Shown here: piece after piece, positions 47,737-57,926 of the stretch
Layout: each line of letters starts with the position of its first letter
Numbering within the stretch: the stretch's first letter is position 1
Source of the DNA: Pontederia crassipes
Taxonomy: Eukaryota > Streptophyta > Magnoliopsida > Commelinales > Pontederiaceae
Direction of reading: 5' to 3'
DNA: 64,000 bases
Assembly (NCBI GenBank): GCA_030549335.1
Contig: JAUKPH010000023.1
Span: 558,001 to 622,000, forward strand
Made by a program: the position numbers and the translations under genes
Notes under the pieces: generated by a model
The model's input: only the letters and a program-made list of their open reading frames with translations
Databases searched by the model: none
What the model was told of the DNA's origin: nothing

Positions 47737-50700
47737 TGAATTCACCGCCGGTTATCGTGCCCACGGTAAACGCTGGGTAGCCAAGTGCGGAATTGGGATA
47801 AGCACGAAAATTAAAGCTTCGATAAATACAGGCCCTGTTATCTCTTCCTTCTTCGAGCTCGGGTCCGACTTCATGCAGGCGAGTTGCAGCCTGCAATCCG
47901 ATGCATCAACTATGGTTATTTGATATCCCCCTTTTTTTTAGTTGACATTCGTAAAAAGTATCTAACCTTTGATCGTGAAATATCGATTGCTTTGTTGAAC
48001 CCTGTGAATCACGTGAAAGTAGGATACTCCAAATTCGGGGGTCAAAGAGTTTCATAAAACGTTCTTGGTGGAAAAAAATGTGAGTGAAAGATCCCACTAA
48101 TCGAATTTGATCCATGAATTTAAGAAATAGTGAGAATTCTTGATCTCTGTATTTTCCCTTGTTGGTAAGCTTAGACTTCATTTCTTATTAACATGCTGAT
48201 GGACGCATCTTTGCCTAGTTGTATGCGTGAAAACAACATAACTTTTCTCTGCCAGTTGCAAGGGAATTAGAAAGTCGAATCACTTTAAATTTAATATCTT
48301 CTTATTATTATCCCTTTTTTTTATCTTTTTCATTAACTTGTTTATATTATGATTTGTGGTGACCATTAGGGAATGCTCTAAGGAGGTCATTCAAGTGATG
48401 GGGACTCTAATTTTTGCTGCAGCGAGGTTCCCCGATTTGCCAGAATTATGTGATCTCAGACATATCTTCATGGAGCGATATGGGAATGATATGCAGTCAT
48501 CTGCAAATGCTGAGGTTCTAAACATTTTTATATTTTTATCACATTGAAAGCTTTCAGAGAAGACCATTAGATGCGCCAGTAAGAAGAGTAGATCAAATAA
48601 TCTGGAGTCCGATTAAAAGAGGGAGAGGGAGGCCAAGGCGGACACTTGGCGAACTAATAGAGCAAGATCTATTGGTGAATAATATACCGAAATGTTTGGT
48701 TACTAATAGAGCGGAATGGCGTCGTATGATCCATGTAGCCAACCCCACCTAGTGGGATAAGGCTTTGTTGTTGTTGTTGTTGTTGTTGTTGTATCACATT
48801 GAAAGCTAACAATTTATAGTCCAGTATTTTATAAACTTGATTTTCTTGCAGTTTGTTGAGAAAATTCAGAATAAGACTTTTTCAAAGGAAAGTAAATTGC
48901 AGTTGATGAAAATTATTGCTGAGGAGTTCTCTATAAGATGGGATTCACAGTTATTTGAGCACAAGCTATCCAATCCACCAGCATCCAAGTCTGTAAGTGT
49001 CACAAAAACAACTTTTATGATTTTGAGTTACTGTTCTTTTTTTCCTGCTTCAGAAAAAATAAATATAAGTTTGTAAATAATCTAAAACTTTCTGACTCTT
49101 CTCTAAATTATTTGCAGGATCCAACAGAGAAAGTTGTGCCTTCCAATACAAATGATGAACCTCCATCAACAGTGGTCAATGGGATGAAGGAGGTTCTTCC
49201 ATCCAGGGATAAACTTGAGCATACTCCAGCAAGTCTTCCAAGAAGACAAGAAATGCCGCGGGAAGCAAAAGTTGTTCAGGTGATTTCAACTTCTAAAAAT
49301 AAACCTGAGAATGTTGAGCAGTATGCAAGGCACACCGAAGTTCCTCTACTTGTGGGTTCAAGAAGTAGTTACAATGTGGCACACCAAGAAGATGATCCCA
49401 AAGATATTATTCAACACAGGAGAGTAAAGGTACAAGTTGAGTTAAATACCGTGTGTCAAGAGAAGCAAGGCCTTGGCACAATCAAATATTGGGATCACAA
49501 ACCAACCAAACTGGTTCCTCCATATACCAAATCAAGTGGCAATGACAATGGCAATGATATTGAGGTAACAAAAGGAAATGGTATGCGGCAATATGCAAAA
49601 TCAGATGATGCAAAGAATTTATACCCCGTTAAAGAAAATAATGAGAGCATGTTGGAGAGTGTTCAATTGGGTAATCATGAGGAAAGGCAGGAACCTCCTT
49701 GGCATGGTTTGAACTCAGTTCAACCAGTAAACAACAATGTCAGAATGGTGAATCTGATTCCACCATATGTAAAACCAAAGGTCACACAGATAATCCAGGA
49801 AGATCCATCGATTAGAAACTTCAACGTTGCTAGTTATGACAACTCCAAGGACATTGATGATCGAGATGATAAAATGAGTCGATATTATATTGGGAAACCC
49901 AAGCCCTTTTCTGTTAGGAGGAACCATGGCAATCTACCAGCCGTGGAGACTCTTAATACGCCTGTCAATGAGGAGAAGCCTGATAGCTATGTCAACGGTG
50001 GTCGTCGAAGGATATCTACGAATAAACAGAGTGCTATTATTTATGAGGAAAATATATCCACTAAAAACAACATACAGGCAATCAATGATGAACTGACTAG
50101 AGCTGTTGGCAATGGGATCCTTATGCCTCAACCTTCCAGGCCTGCCAATGAGGAGAAGCCTGATAGCTATGTCAACGGTGGTGGTGGTCGAGGAATATCT
50201 ATGAATAAACAGAGTGCTATTATTTATGAGGGAAATATATCCACTAAAAACAACGTACTGGCAATCAACGATGAACTGACTAGAGCTGTCGGCAATGGGA
50301 TCCTTATGCCTCAACCTTCCAAGCCTGTCAATGAGGAGAAGCCTGATAGCTATGTCAACGGTCGTCAAAGAATATCTATGAATAAACAGAGTGCTATTAT
50401 TTATGAGGAAAATATATCCACTAAAAACAACATACAGGCAATCAATGGTGAACTGGCTAGAGCTGTTGGCAATGGGATCCTTATGCCTCAACCTTCAAGG
50501 AGACAGAGGAAAGAAGGAAACAAGCATTTAGCAGATGGATATGATCGAAAATTCGATGAGACCAATATCTGTAAAGAGAAACCCAACTATCATGTCAGTG
50601 GTGACAGAAGATACAAGGTTGAGCAAAATACTGTTGTCCATGATGAGTGGAAGACCCTGACCAGAAATTCAAAACTATCAGTGGATGAAGATGAGACCGA

Positions 50701-51130
50701 TAATGCCATAGACTATGGTAATCTCTTTGCTCGAGCTTCTAATGGACAAAGAAGGCATGGCATCAGGTGGACCACTGCTGTTTATGATGGTGACTATGAT
50801 GAAGAAGAAATAGCTATCGACAGGCTCTTGGTGCATTACAGTAGGAAAGGGACAAACAGAGATCCTGGCAAGGAAAGAAAGAACGGAATACCTGATGCAA
50901 ATGAACTCCCATGTAATGATGAAGTACATTATAGACGAAAGGAACTAAACCGTCATTTAGAACGAGCTCTCTCAATGCCAGCAGAACCAGCTGGACCAAA
51001 GACTAAGGCACCTGCTCGTACTTTGTCTATGAAGCCTGACGTATTAGCTCCCAACTGTGGGAGGGTACATCCGAGACTGCCCGACTATGATCATTTAGCT
51101 GCACGCTTGGCTGCCTTGAGAGAGACATGA
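43259..51130 (+). CDS. IST1-like protein (ESCRT-III-associated, regulator of Vps4 activity), six exons
   Basis: Exons by splice signals and frame: 43259-43287, 43391-43523, 45504-45607, 48370-48514, 48852-48992 and 49118-51130. They total 2565 nt (854 residues), with consistent phases at every junction. Residues about 10-175 form the IST1 domain: [71 protein letters not shown] and [20 protein letters not shown]1 proteins bind ESCRT-III and the Vps4 ATPase in multivesicular-body sorting. The remaining 670 residues, all in exon 6, are hydrophilic and contain three copies of a 60-residue unit. The protein ends [15 protein letters not shown], a MIM1-like MIT-binding motif. Exons 1-2 are GC-rich. 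Introns 2-4 hold inserted DNA. Upstream untranslated exons are possible. Confidence 0.92.
43524..45503. other. Intron 2 of the IST1-like gene (1980 bp)
   Basis: The donor is gtgctt after the RR codons and the acceptor cag is at 45501-45503. The first 330 bases are T-rich. The middle (about 43930-44945) has a different texture, with ATGATG-rich text and a phrase ending gggggtgttgcaaaa. It may be a decayed LTR or other insertion, but I found no boundaries. Overlapping frames here are not genes. Confidence 0.6.
46444..46934. mobile_element. hAT-type MITE, copy 2 (491 bp), in intron 3
   Basis: The ends TAGGGGTGTTCACGGG and GTGAACACCCCTA are flanked by perfect ctctacca copies (46436-46443 and 46935-46942), an 8-bp hAT-type duplication. 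The arms are runs of gggtcgggt / acccgaccc and the core is AT-rich and shared with the copy at 18969 (ttttaatacaaaa, aaatatc, aaaataatttatttcat). No coding capacity. Confidence 0.92.
47583..47651 (+). pseudogene. rrn23: Fragment of plastid 23S rRNA
   Basis: The run containing ccggaaggtcaaggaagttg and gccggcgaccgaagcccc belongs to the plastid 23S rRNA. It ends abruptly at 47651. A second, different 23S fragment (gtgcccacggtaaacgctgg) follows at 47751-47790. Confidence 0.85.
47691..47749 (-). pseudogene. rrn16: Fragment of plastid 16S rRNA (3' region)
   Basis: The text includes the complement of the universal ttgtacacaccgcccgtca segment of 16S rRNA, followed by the plastid-type cacactatgggagctggcc. 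The mitochondrial counterpart differs after the universal segment, which points to plastid origin. It is cut off within 60 bases and joined to 23S sequence. Confidence 0.88.
47791..47833 (-). pseudogene. ndhC: Fragment of plastid ndhC (3' end)
   Basis: The minus strand reads [11 protein letters not shown], as near the C-terminus of plastid NdhC, then breaks into 23S sequence. Only about 40 bases are recognisable, so the assignment is less certain than those of the rRNA pieces. Confidence 0.6.
47950..48165 (-). pseudogene. ycf2: Fragment of plastid ycf2 (N-terminal region)
   Basis: The minus strand reads [20 protein letters not shown], then [15 protein letters not shown], matching the start region of the large plastid Ycf2 protein. 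It has local frame damage near 48000. About 78 bases of it (48032-48109) are repeated at 47039-47117. It has no role in the nuclear gene beyond intron filler. Confidence 0.8.
48553..48791 (+). mobile_element. 5'-truncated RTE-like LINE fragment in intron 4
   Basis: It is flanked by perfect 16-bp copies of tatcacattgaaagct (48537-48552 and 48792-48807), the long target duplication of target-primed reverse transcription. The plus strand encodes the last residues of a LINE polyprotein ([32 protein letters not shown], stop) followed by a TTG-repeat tail. The tail and C-terminal phrase are typical of plant RTE-type elements; an L1-type origin is less likely. Only 239 bases were inserted. The insertion sits between exon 4 and exon 5 without touching the splice sites. 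Confidence 0.88.
49961..50500 (+). repeat. In-frame triplication of a 60-codon unit in the IST1-like gene
   Basis: Three consecutive copies begin at 49961, 50141 and 50324 (spacing 180 and 183 bp). Each contains [41 protein letters not shown] ([14 protein letters not shown] in the third) and LMPQPS. Copy differences are a few codons and a change in glycine number after YVN. They occupy roughly residues 466-645 of the hydrophilic tail. The high DNA identity, including at silent sites, indicates recent duplication. Confidence 0.95.
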
Positions 51131-52130
51131 TTAAGTGTTCTTGCTGCCGTGATGAACCGGGGAATTTATAATCTTTTCCAGTGTTTTCTTTCATTTAAGT
51201 ACTATAAGATGAGCAACAATGCAACAGTGTTTGTCTTTCACCTTTTTCTATATTGATACCTTTAACATGGCCATTATTGTGAACAATGCACCTAAATGCT
51301 TCTGGGCGACTTTGTACATTGATTTCTGTTCCGGAATTCACAATTTTGGAGTTCCTGGTCTCCTGTTTTGATTTCAGCATCGTGCTCCCATAATGTAAAA
51401 GTTGGTATTAAGAAATAATCTATATCTATATATAATATAAAGCTATGCATCATGAAATTTTTGTAATTAATTTTGGAGCTCTCTCCTCCCATTGTTCCTT
51501 CTATCTTTTTTTCTTATTTTTTTTAATTACTAAAATTTTTAAATTCATTATTTGTAGTGTAACTCCCACTTTAATTTATTTTAATGGCATTATGAAAATA
51601 TTAAATTTCACAATTTCATCATTAATCACATCTTATTTGAATTATTATAAAATTTAAGTAAGGGTAACTTAATCTATCTAATATTTTTATTTAAAATTAT
51701 TTTCTTCTTTAAATTATACCAATTAAAATCTCTCTCTTCCCCTCTCTCTCTTGCTACATATATATATATATATATATAATGTATTAAAAGTACAACAATT
51801 AATAAGCTAGTTAATATCTCAATTTAAAATTTATATATCTATATCTATATTTTATTTTATATAAAGCTAAACTTGGAAGTTTCAAAACATTCTCCACTCA
51901 AAATTGTTAATTATCTTTTTTTTCTCTTTTTTGTTATTTATTATTTTTCCTCATTTTTTCCGTCCATGAAATATGAAGTGATCTCATGTTATCACAAGAG
52001 CAGCTTGACATCATTTTTTTCCCCTCTAGGCCACCTTTTGAACACAGTAAATGCAACCCTTGAATTTAACGATGCTTTAACAACAACAAGGAAGGACGTG
52101 CCCTTTCTTTTTTCTTTGGGACCTCAATGA
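51131..52130. other. 3' flank of the IST1-like gene and AT-rich DNA
   Basis: The first 300 bases are a plausible 3' untranslated region. Candidate poly(A) signals such as aatataaag (about 51425) are not decisive. A TA run lies at 51759-51778. The rest is T-rich with no gene. Confidence 0.45.
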
Positions 52131-52134
52131 CAAA

Positions 52135-53136
52135 AAAAAAAGTGGGACGCCGACGATGTCGGACGTGCTGACATGAGGCTCTCGCCCACTGTCGGGGACC
52201 CAGCCGCTACCATCCCTCATGTGCACGAGAACCTCCGCCATCTCAGTGGCATCACTGTCGGGGCCCTCCATGAGCGAGCGGGGCAACTCGCTGGATCTCC
52301 TAATCGGTGGCTGCAACGGCCCTGGGAGCTCCGAGAATGCTTGACCGCAATCTCGCCGTAGTCCACCGTCCTTCCGTATCTGAGGCAGGAGGAGCTCGCC
52401 AGCGACAGAGACTAGCTCCTCTTAGCCAGACACTGCCGTCCCAACGGCAAGGCTAGTAAAGCTATTGCCTTAGGCCCACTATTAAGTTGAGCCCCCTAAT
52501 TTTAATTAAGAATATATATTTTGAAAACAGTAGTGCATTATAAAAAGAGTTAAATTAAAACAAAATTATATACATTTCATCAATAAGAATATCAAGATAT
52601 TTTAACCTACCAATTAAGAGGCATGTCAGTGTTACTATATCTAATTTTAAATTATTGTGCTAACTACCAATGCCATTGAGTTATCAATAGTTATTTTTTT
52701 TATTTACTTATTCTTAATTCTCATTAATTATGCATCTAAATTATACTTTCAATTTTGTGGCCCTTCTTGGATTCTGTTTATCTTTTTCGTTCAACAATTA
52801 ACCCTGTTCTAAAACTAAACTTTCCCATACATAGTGTTAAATACAGAAATTATTATTACATATTTATTAACTGCATAAACTTTAATCAGAATGTAAAATA
52901 TAAAAGTAATTATTTAATTGTATACTATATTTTATACTATCCAGAGACGGCCCTGGCACTAGTGTCTTGACTCGCGATCTTGCCGGCGATGACATGAACG
53001 GGCGTGAACGACTCGCCCATTACCTCGAGCAGAAGGCAAGGCAAAGATTGGACCACGGAAATGACGACGGCTCACCACCGTCGATTGAAGACATGAACGA
53101 GGCACGTGGGAAAGCTGGCTGCAGACCTAGCCCTCT
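52135..53136 (-). pseudogene. GC-rich gene-fragment sequence left of the second gypsy element
   Basis: The minus-strand text at 52210-52290 reads SLMEGPDSDATEMAEVLVHM, closely like PLMEDPDGDAAEVKEVLVHM encoded at 61551-61640 on the other side of the gypsy element. Another GC-rich, coding-like block lies at 52960-53136, with AT-rich text in between. No start, stop or domain could be set, so I regard it as a decayed or captured gene fragment of unknown family. Confidence 0.4.
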
Positions 53137-54898
53137 TGTAATGCCCCCAAATCACCCTTGCCACATGACAATATCCAACTTGAGGGTCGCTACTAACAAT
53201 GCTATACATTGACTAAAATTGGTCCTTTGACTCGAAGTAAAATAAAAGCACAAGATTTAACAGAAATAAAAATAAAGATTCAAATAATAGTCTTTAATAT
53301 AATTCAAAATAGTTAAAGACATCACTTAACATCAAAATAGAGCGGAAGCCTAAACATGGACTCAAAGTATTTAAAACAACGTAATAAAAATAACACTAAG
53401 ACACCAACCATATGTGCAATAGACCATCACGAACGTCATCAACCACAGCTCATCCTTGATTATCATCATTACCTGCATGCAATGTAGAGGAAACAATAAC
53501 CTGTGAGCTTTGCAGCCCAATAGGAATAATAAACCAATGGATAAAAATTAACAATATGTAAGCATGAAGCAATAGCCATAGGCAGCAATAGGATAATCGA
53601 ACATAATCAATGTCACACTACATCAGAGTTAATGGAGTGGATCGATGCCATGCTATAGATAAGATCAAGGTGCCATGAAAGGATAATCAATGCTTTGGAT
53701 TAATGTCATTTATGCAATGATATCAATGAACGTTTCGGTTACAATGAGGTGCCATGAACTTCATGAGGCCAGTGATTGTGCACATCACGATAAGTCATCC
53801 TCGCTATAGGGGAGGGTATCCTCTTTCGTCACACGATGGGGAGAAATCGTAAACGGGGACAAGGTCGAGCCAATGCCCCAACAATGCAATAAAACAATAC
53901 CATGAGCTCCCATCAATTCGTAACATGAGAACCAAGCTTTTATCTTTAATAATTATTTAGGTTCTCATCTTCGCCTAGATTGGGACTTCAGATCATGCAA
54001 TGCAATGCTATGTTATAAATTGATATTATCAATCACATTGAAATAATAATAAAAGCAAACACATCATATCGTCATGTCTCGGCAGAACTTGGGCCAGGTT
54101 CTTCGCTGGTTGACTCCCTCGGCCAGACTTGGGCCGAGTGTAATTCGAACCTAGTTTGGGTCGAATTCGGGCAAGGTCCCCACCGAAACTCGGGTCGGGT
54201 TTAGTGGAACTCGAGCCGAGTTTCGATGGCTGTGTGTGCGTCGGCGACGGCGCGGGTCGGGCGACGGAGGGCCCGAGTTGGGCTTGATGTCTGGTTACTC
54301 CCGATGGGGTCATATTCAGGTCGAGTTATGTGATTGCGATGAAATCGTAGCCGCGGCTTCATGATATTCCATGCGTTTTCACCGGAATAAACCTCTTAAG
54401 CATAAAGTAAATACGTGGATCGATGCAAGGTAGATAGAAGACGATACTAAGGTTGTAAGTGGGTTCTTAAACATGCAATTGTTAAAGTCGATCCAAAGGT
54501 TGATCGAATGATTCACCTACCTTTGTTCGTTTTCCATGCGATTTTGATCGATTTCTCTAGGCTCGTCTCATTCGTCCTCGTCGTCAAGGGTCCATCTACC
54601 CTCTTCCCGTTCATTCACTTGGTTCATTCGGGCTCGTCCCCGACGTCTGACAATGCGCTTCTAGTTCCTGGATGTGGGTTGGGTATATGAGGGAGGACGT
54701 GAGAGAGGCGACGGTTAGGGCTAAACTTTGTTATGAGGGATGGAGGGAAGGGTTAAATAGGGGGAGTTACCTATAACCTTTAGATAAGGTAAGATTTTAA
54801 CTCCCACAAGGATTTGTTTTATTTTAATTATTTAGATTCTAATTTAGTTTTAATAATTTAATTTATCTCTTTTGTTTCTTGGGCATTCGGGCGTTACA
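53137..54898 (-). repeat. 3' LTR of the second gypsy element
   Basis: It runs from tgtaatgccc to gggcgttaca. In the middle (54090-54320) it has gggtcgggtt / ccgagttcg-rich text, and toward 54520-54680 a GC-rich segment. The same landmarks in the same order occur in the partner at 59696 and partly at 36864-37975. Short frames in it are not genes. Confidence 0.85.
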
Positions 54899-54935
54899 TT
54901 ATAAACCTCTTAAAAAATAAAATTCATCCTCGAAT

Positions 54936-56446
54936 TTATGGATGAGGTAGAGGCTTACCGAAAAGAGTTAGGAACTGCTCCCACATCTCTGACTCAAGTT
55001 CCCATGTAGCCTCAGTATCCCGATGGTGGCTCCATGCAACTCTCACCATCGGTACTTCTCTATTTTTGTGCCACTGCAACTTATACTTTAATATCTCCAT
55101 TGATTGCTCTTCATACGTGAGATCTTCCTTTGGGTTAGGCTCTTCATATCTCACAATTTGATGTCATCGTGCTTATATCTCCTCAGCATGGATACATTAA
55201 AGACATTTTGTATGCGCCCATATGAAGGGGGCAATGTCAACCTATATGCTGCATCGCCAACAAGCTCAAGCACCTCAAAAGGTCCTACATATTTGGGACT
55301 TAGCTTTCCCTTCTTACTGAATCTCATAACGCCCTTCATAGGGAAGACCTTCAGAATTACTTTATTGCCAACCTGAAAGATTTGTTCACGTCTACCTCTA
55401 TGTGCATAGCTCTTTTGTCAGGACTGAGCAACCTTCATCCTTTCTTTAATCAGCTCCACTTTATCAGCATATTCCTGTGCCTCTAATACTTCTTTCTTTT
55501 TCATGGACTTCTTTTCTCCAACATCATTTCAATGTGTCGGCGAACGACATGGCCTCCCGTACAGTGCCTCAAATGGAGTCATGCCGATGCTAGAGTGGAA
55601 ACTGTTATTATAGGAGAACTCTATCAGAGGGAGGTGTTCAACCCAACTCTCCTACCAATCTAGTGTGCAAGATCTCAACATATCCTCGAGTGTCTGTATA
55701 GTATGCTCTCACTGCCCATTTGTCTGTGGGTTACCAAAAGCATCTTTTAAACTCCGCCAAAATTTGGTTGTAAATCTAAGATCATGATCCGAAATGATGG
55801 ACTTTGGAATTCCAAGGAGTCGAATGATTTTTCTCACATATAGGTCCAGTAAGCTTGGAACTGACTACTTCCACTTGATGGGATGGAAGTGGTCGGTCTT
55901 CGTCAATTGGTCCATGATTATCCAAATGGCATCATGACCCTACTACGTCCATGGCAAGTTGGACACAAAGTCTATAGTAATCTTCTCCCACTTCCATTCT
56001 GGAATTCCCAAGGACTTTAGAGATCCATAAGGCCTCTGATGCTCTATCTTTACTTGTTGGCACACAATGCATTTGGAGACATAATCAGCTATCTCCCTTT
56101 TCATATCATTCCACCAGAAGCTACATTGTACGTCCTTGTACATCTTTGTACTACCGGGGTGAATGTCAAACTCTGATTTATGACTCTCGTCCATAACTTC
56201 TCACTTGAGAGCTAAATCATTCGGGACCCATAGCCATCCCTTATATTTGAGTCCTTCATCGATTTCGACTTTGAAGTCGGCTTGCTCATTGTGGCATCTC
56301 TTAATTAAGTGGAGATACTCTATGTTGGAGGGTTGAGCTACGATGATTCTATCTATCAAGCTGGGGTGAAGCTGATGCACAATCCACAAAGCTCCATTTA
56401 TGCTCAATCCTTGGATTCCATTGGCTAAATTCTTCCAACAGCTCAT
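54936..56446 (-). pseudogene. Integrase and chromo-like tail of the second gypsy element
   Basis: The zinc module is nearly complete (MDESHKSEFDIHPGSTKMYK, then KCIVCQQVKIEHQRP at 55943-56194). The core starts ITIDFVSNLPWT with the first catalytic Asp retained, then decays between 55380 and 55930. MRFSKKGKLSPKYVGPFEVL (55151-55339) and MVRVAWSHHRDTEATWELES (54936-55154) give the C-terminal and chromo-like parts. The frames are separate, so no full integrase is encoded. Confidence 0.85.
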
Positions 56447-56479
56447 GCTCTCGCAATCTCATGTAGGCCAATGACCCTT

Positions 56480-57640
56480 CCCACTTGCGGCTCAGTGCAT
56501 CTACTACAGAATTCGCTTTTCCAAGATGGTAATTGCTTGTAAACACATAATCTTTTAAAAATTCCAACCACCCACACTACCTCAAGTTCAGATCCCTTTG
56601 CTAAAAAAGGTTTCGCCGTAGAGATAGTGATGCCATAACTTCAGTGCAAATACCACTGCAGTAAGCTCGAAGTCATGTGTAGGGTAGTTGACTTCATGCT
56701 TCTTGAGCTGCCTAGAGGCATAAGCAACTACTTGCCATGCTGCATAAATACACAGTGGAGTTTTGTCCTACATGCGTCACTGTACACCACACACCCACCA
56801 CTACCAGACGGAATGGTAAGTATTGGTGCTATTGTCAATCGAGTCTTTAACTCCTGAAGACTCTGCTCCCACCTCGAGGACCATACGTACTTTACCCCTT
56901 TCCTTGTCAGATTTATCAATGACACTGCTATCTTTGAGAAATCTTTGATGAAACGACGATAATAGCCTGCCAGTCCCAAGAAGCTGCGAATCTCTATGAC
57001 ATTCTTCGCCTGTGACTAGTTTGCCACTACTTCAACATTGATGGGATCTACTAAAATACCTTGCTTCGATATGATGTGCCCAAGGAACATAATTTCTTTC
57101 ATCCAGAACTCATCCTTGGACAGTTTAGCATATAGCTTATGCTATCTCAATATCTCCAGCACGATCTAGAGGAATTGTTGATGCTCCTCTGGTCTCGATG
57201 GATAGATCAAGAATTCTTTGATAAAGACGATGACGAACTAATCAAGATAATGCCTGAATATTCTGTTCATGAGATTCATAAATGTTATGGGGGCATTTGT
57301 TAGTCCAAAAGGCATGACTAGGAATTCATAGTGACCATAGCTAGATCGTAGTTTTTGGTACATCCTTTTCAGCTACTCCGAGCTGATGTTAGCCACTCCA
57401 TAAATCTATCTTTGAGAATATTGATGCTTTGGATAATTGATCAGAAAGATCGTCGATGCATGGAAGAGGATACTTATTCTTAACGGTGACCTTATTTAGC
57501 AGTATGTAGTCGATGCACAATCTGAGTGAGCCGTCTTTACGAACAGGACCGGTGCACCCATGGTGAAACACTCGATCAGATGAAGGCCTTGTCCAGTAGT
57601 TCTTGTATCTGCCTTTCGAGCTCGTGCATCTTTGTTGGTG
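56480..57640 (-). pseudogene. Reverse transcriptase and RNase H remnant of the second gypsy element
   Basis: Recognisable phrases are [20 protein letters not shown] and [14 protein letters not shown] (57389-57571), MGLAGYYRRFIKDFSKIAVS and [17 protein letters not shown] (56728-56979). At the catalytic loop the minus strand reads VFIKEFLIY (about 57200-57226) where active elements have an Asp-Asp pair, so the polymerase centre is lost. The RT block is broken into several frames. Confidence 0.85.
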
Positions 57641-57926
57641 CCATGTGATATGATGCTTTGGATATGGGAGTTGTCTCTGGCATTAGTTCGATGTTAAAGT
57701 CAATCTCTCTCTGAGGTGGTATTCTAGAGATGTCTTCCGGAAAGACATGCGGAAAATCTCTGACAATGTCCCATGTAGATCCTTTATAGTGGACTCAGTG
57801 CTGATTACACTAGCCAGGTACCCTTTGCATCCTTTTCTAAGCATCTTTTGTGCTTGCATTGCGGTGATTAATTAGTACCTTGAGTACCTCTGACTATGAT
57901 CCGTGGCCCATTCTGTGCATTTATAA

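Larger units (their letters stand above)
47039..48165. other. Nuclear plastid DNA insertion (NUPT), scrambled, in intron 3
   Basis: Fragments identified by eye are: ycf2 antisense (47039-47117), rrn16 sense (about 47266-47307), rrn23 antisense (about 47308-47370), rrn16 sense again (47444-47481), rrn23 sense (47583-47651), rrn16 antisense (47691-47749), rrn23 sense (47751-47790), ndhC 3' part antisense (47791-47833), rrn16 antisense (47869-47900) and ycf2 antisense (about 47950-48165). The pieces between are probably plastid too but unassigned. Orientation and order do not match the plastid genome, so this is a mosaic of small fragments and not a functional rRNA. Several differences from the plastid text are transitions, consistent with decay after insertion. 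Confidence 0.88.

Noticed and set aside
47266..47900. A possible functional rRNA gene
   Set aside because: The 16S and 23S pieces are tens of bases long, in mixed orientation and joined to protein-gene fragments, so no rRNA could be made.
54029..54690. GC-rich frames in the gypsy LTRs (also 60600-61450)
   Set aside because: They lie wholly inside paired LTRs, occur on both strands and have no conserved protein text between the two LTR copies.
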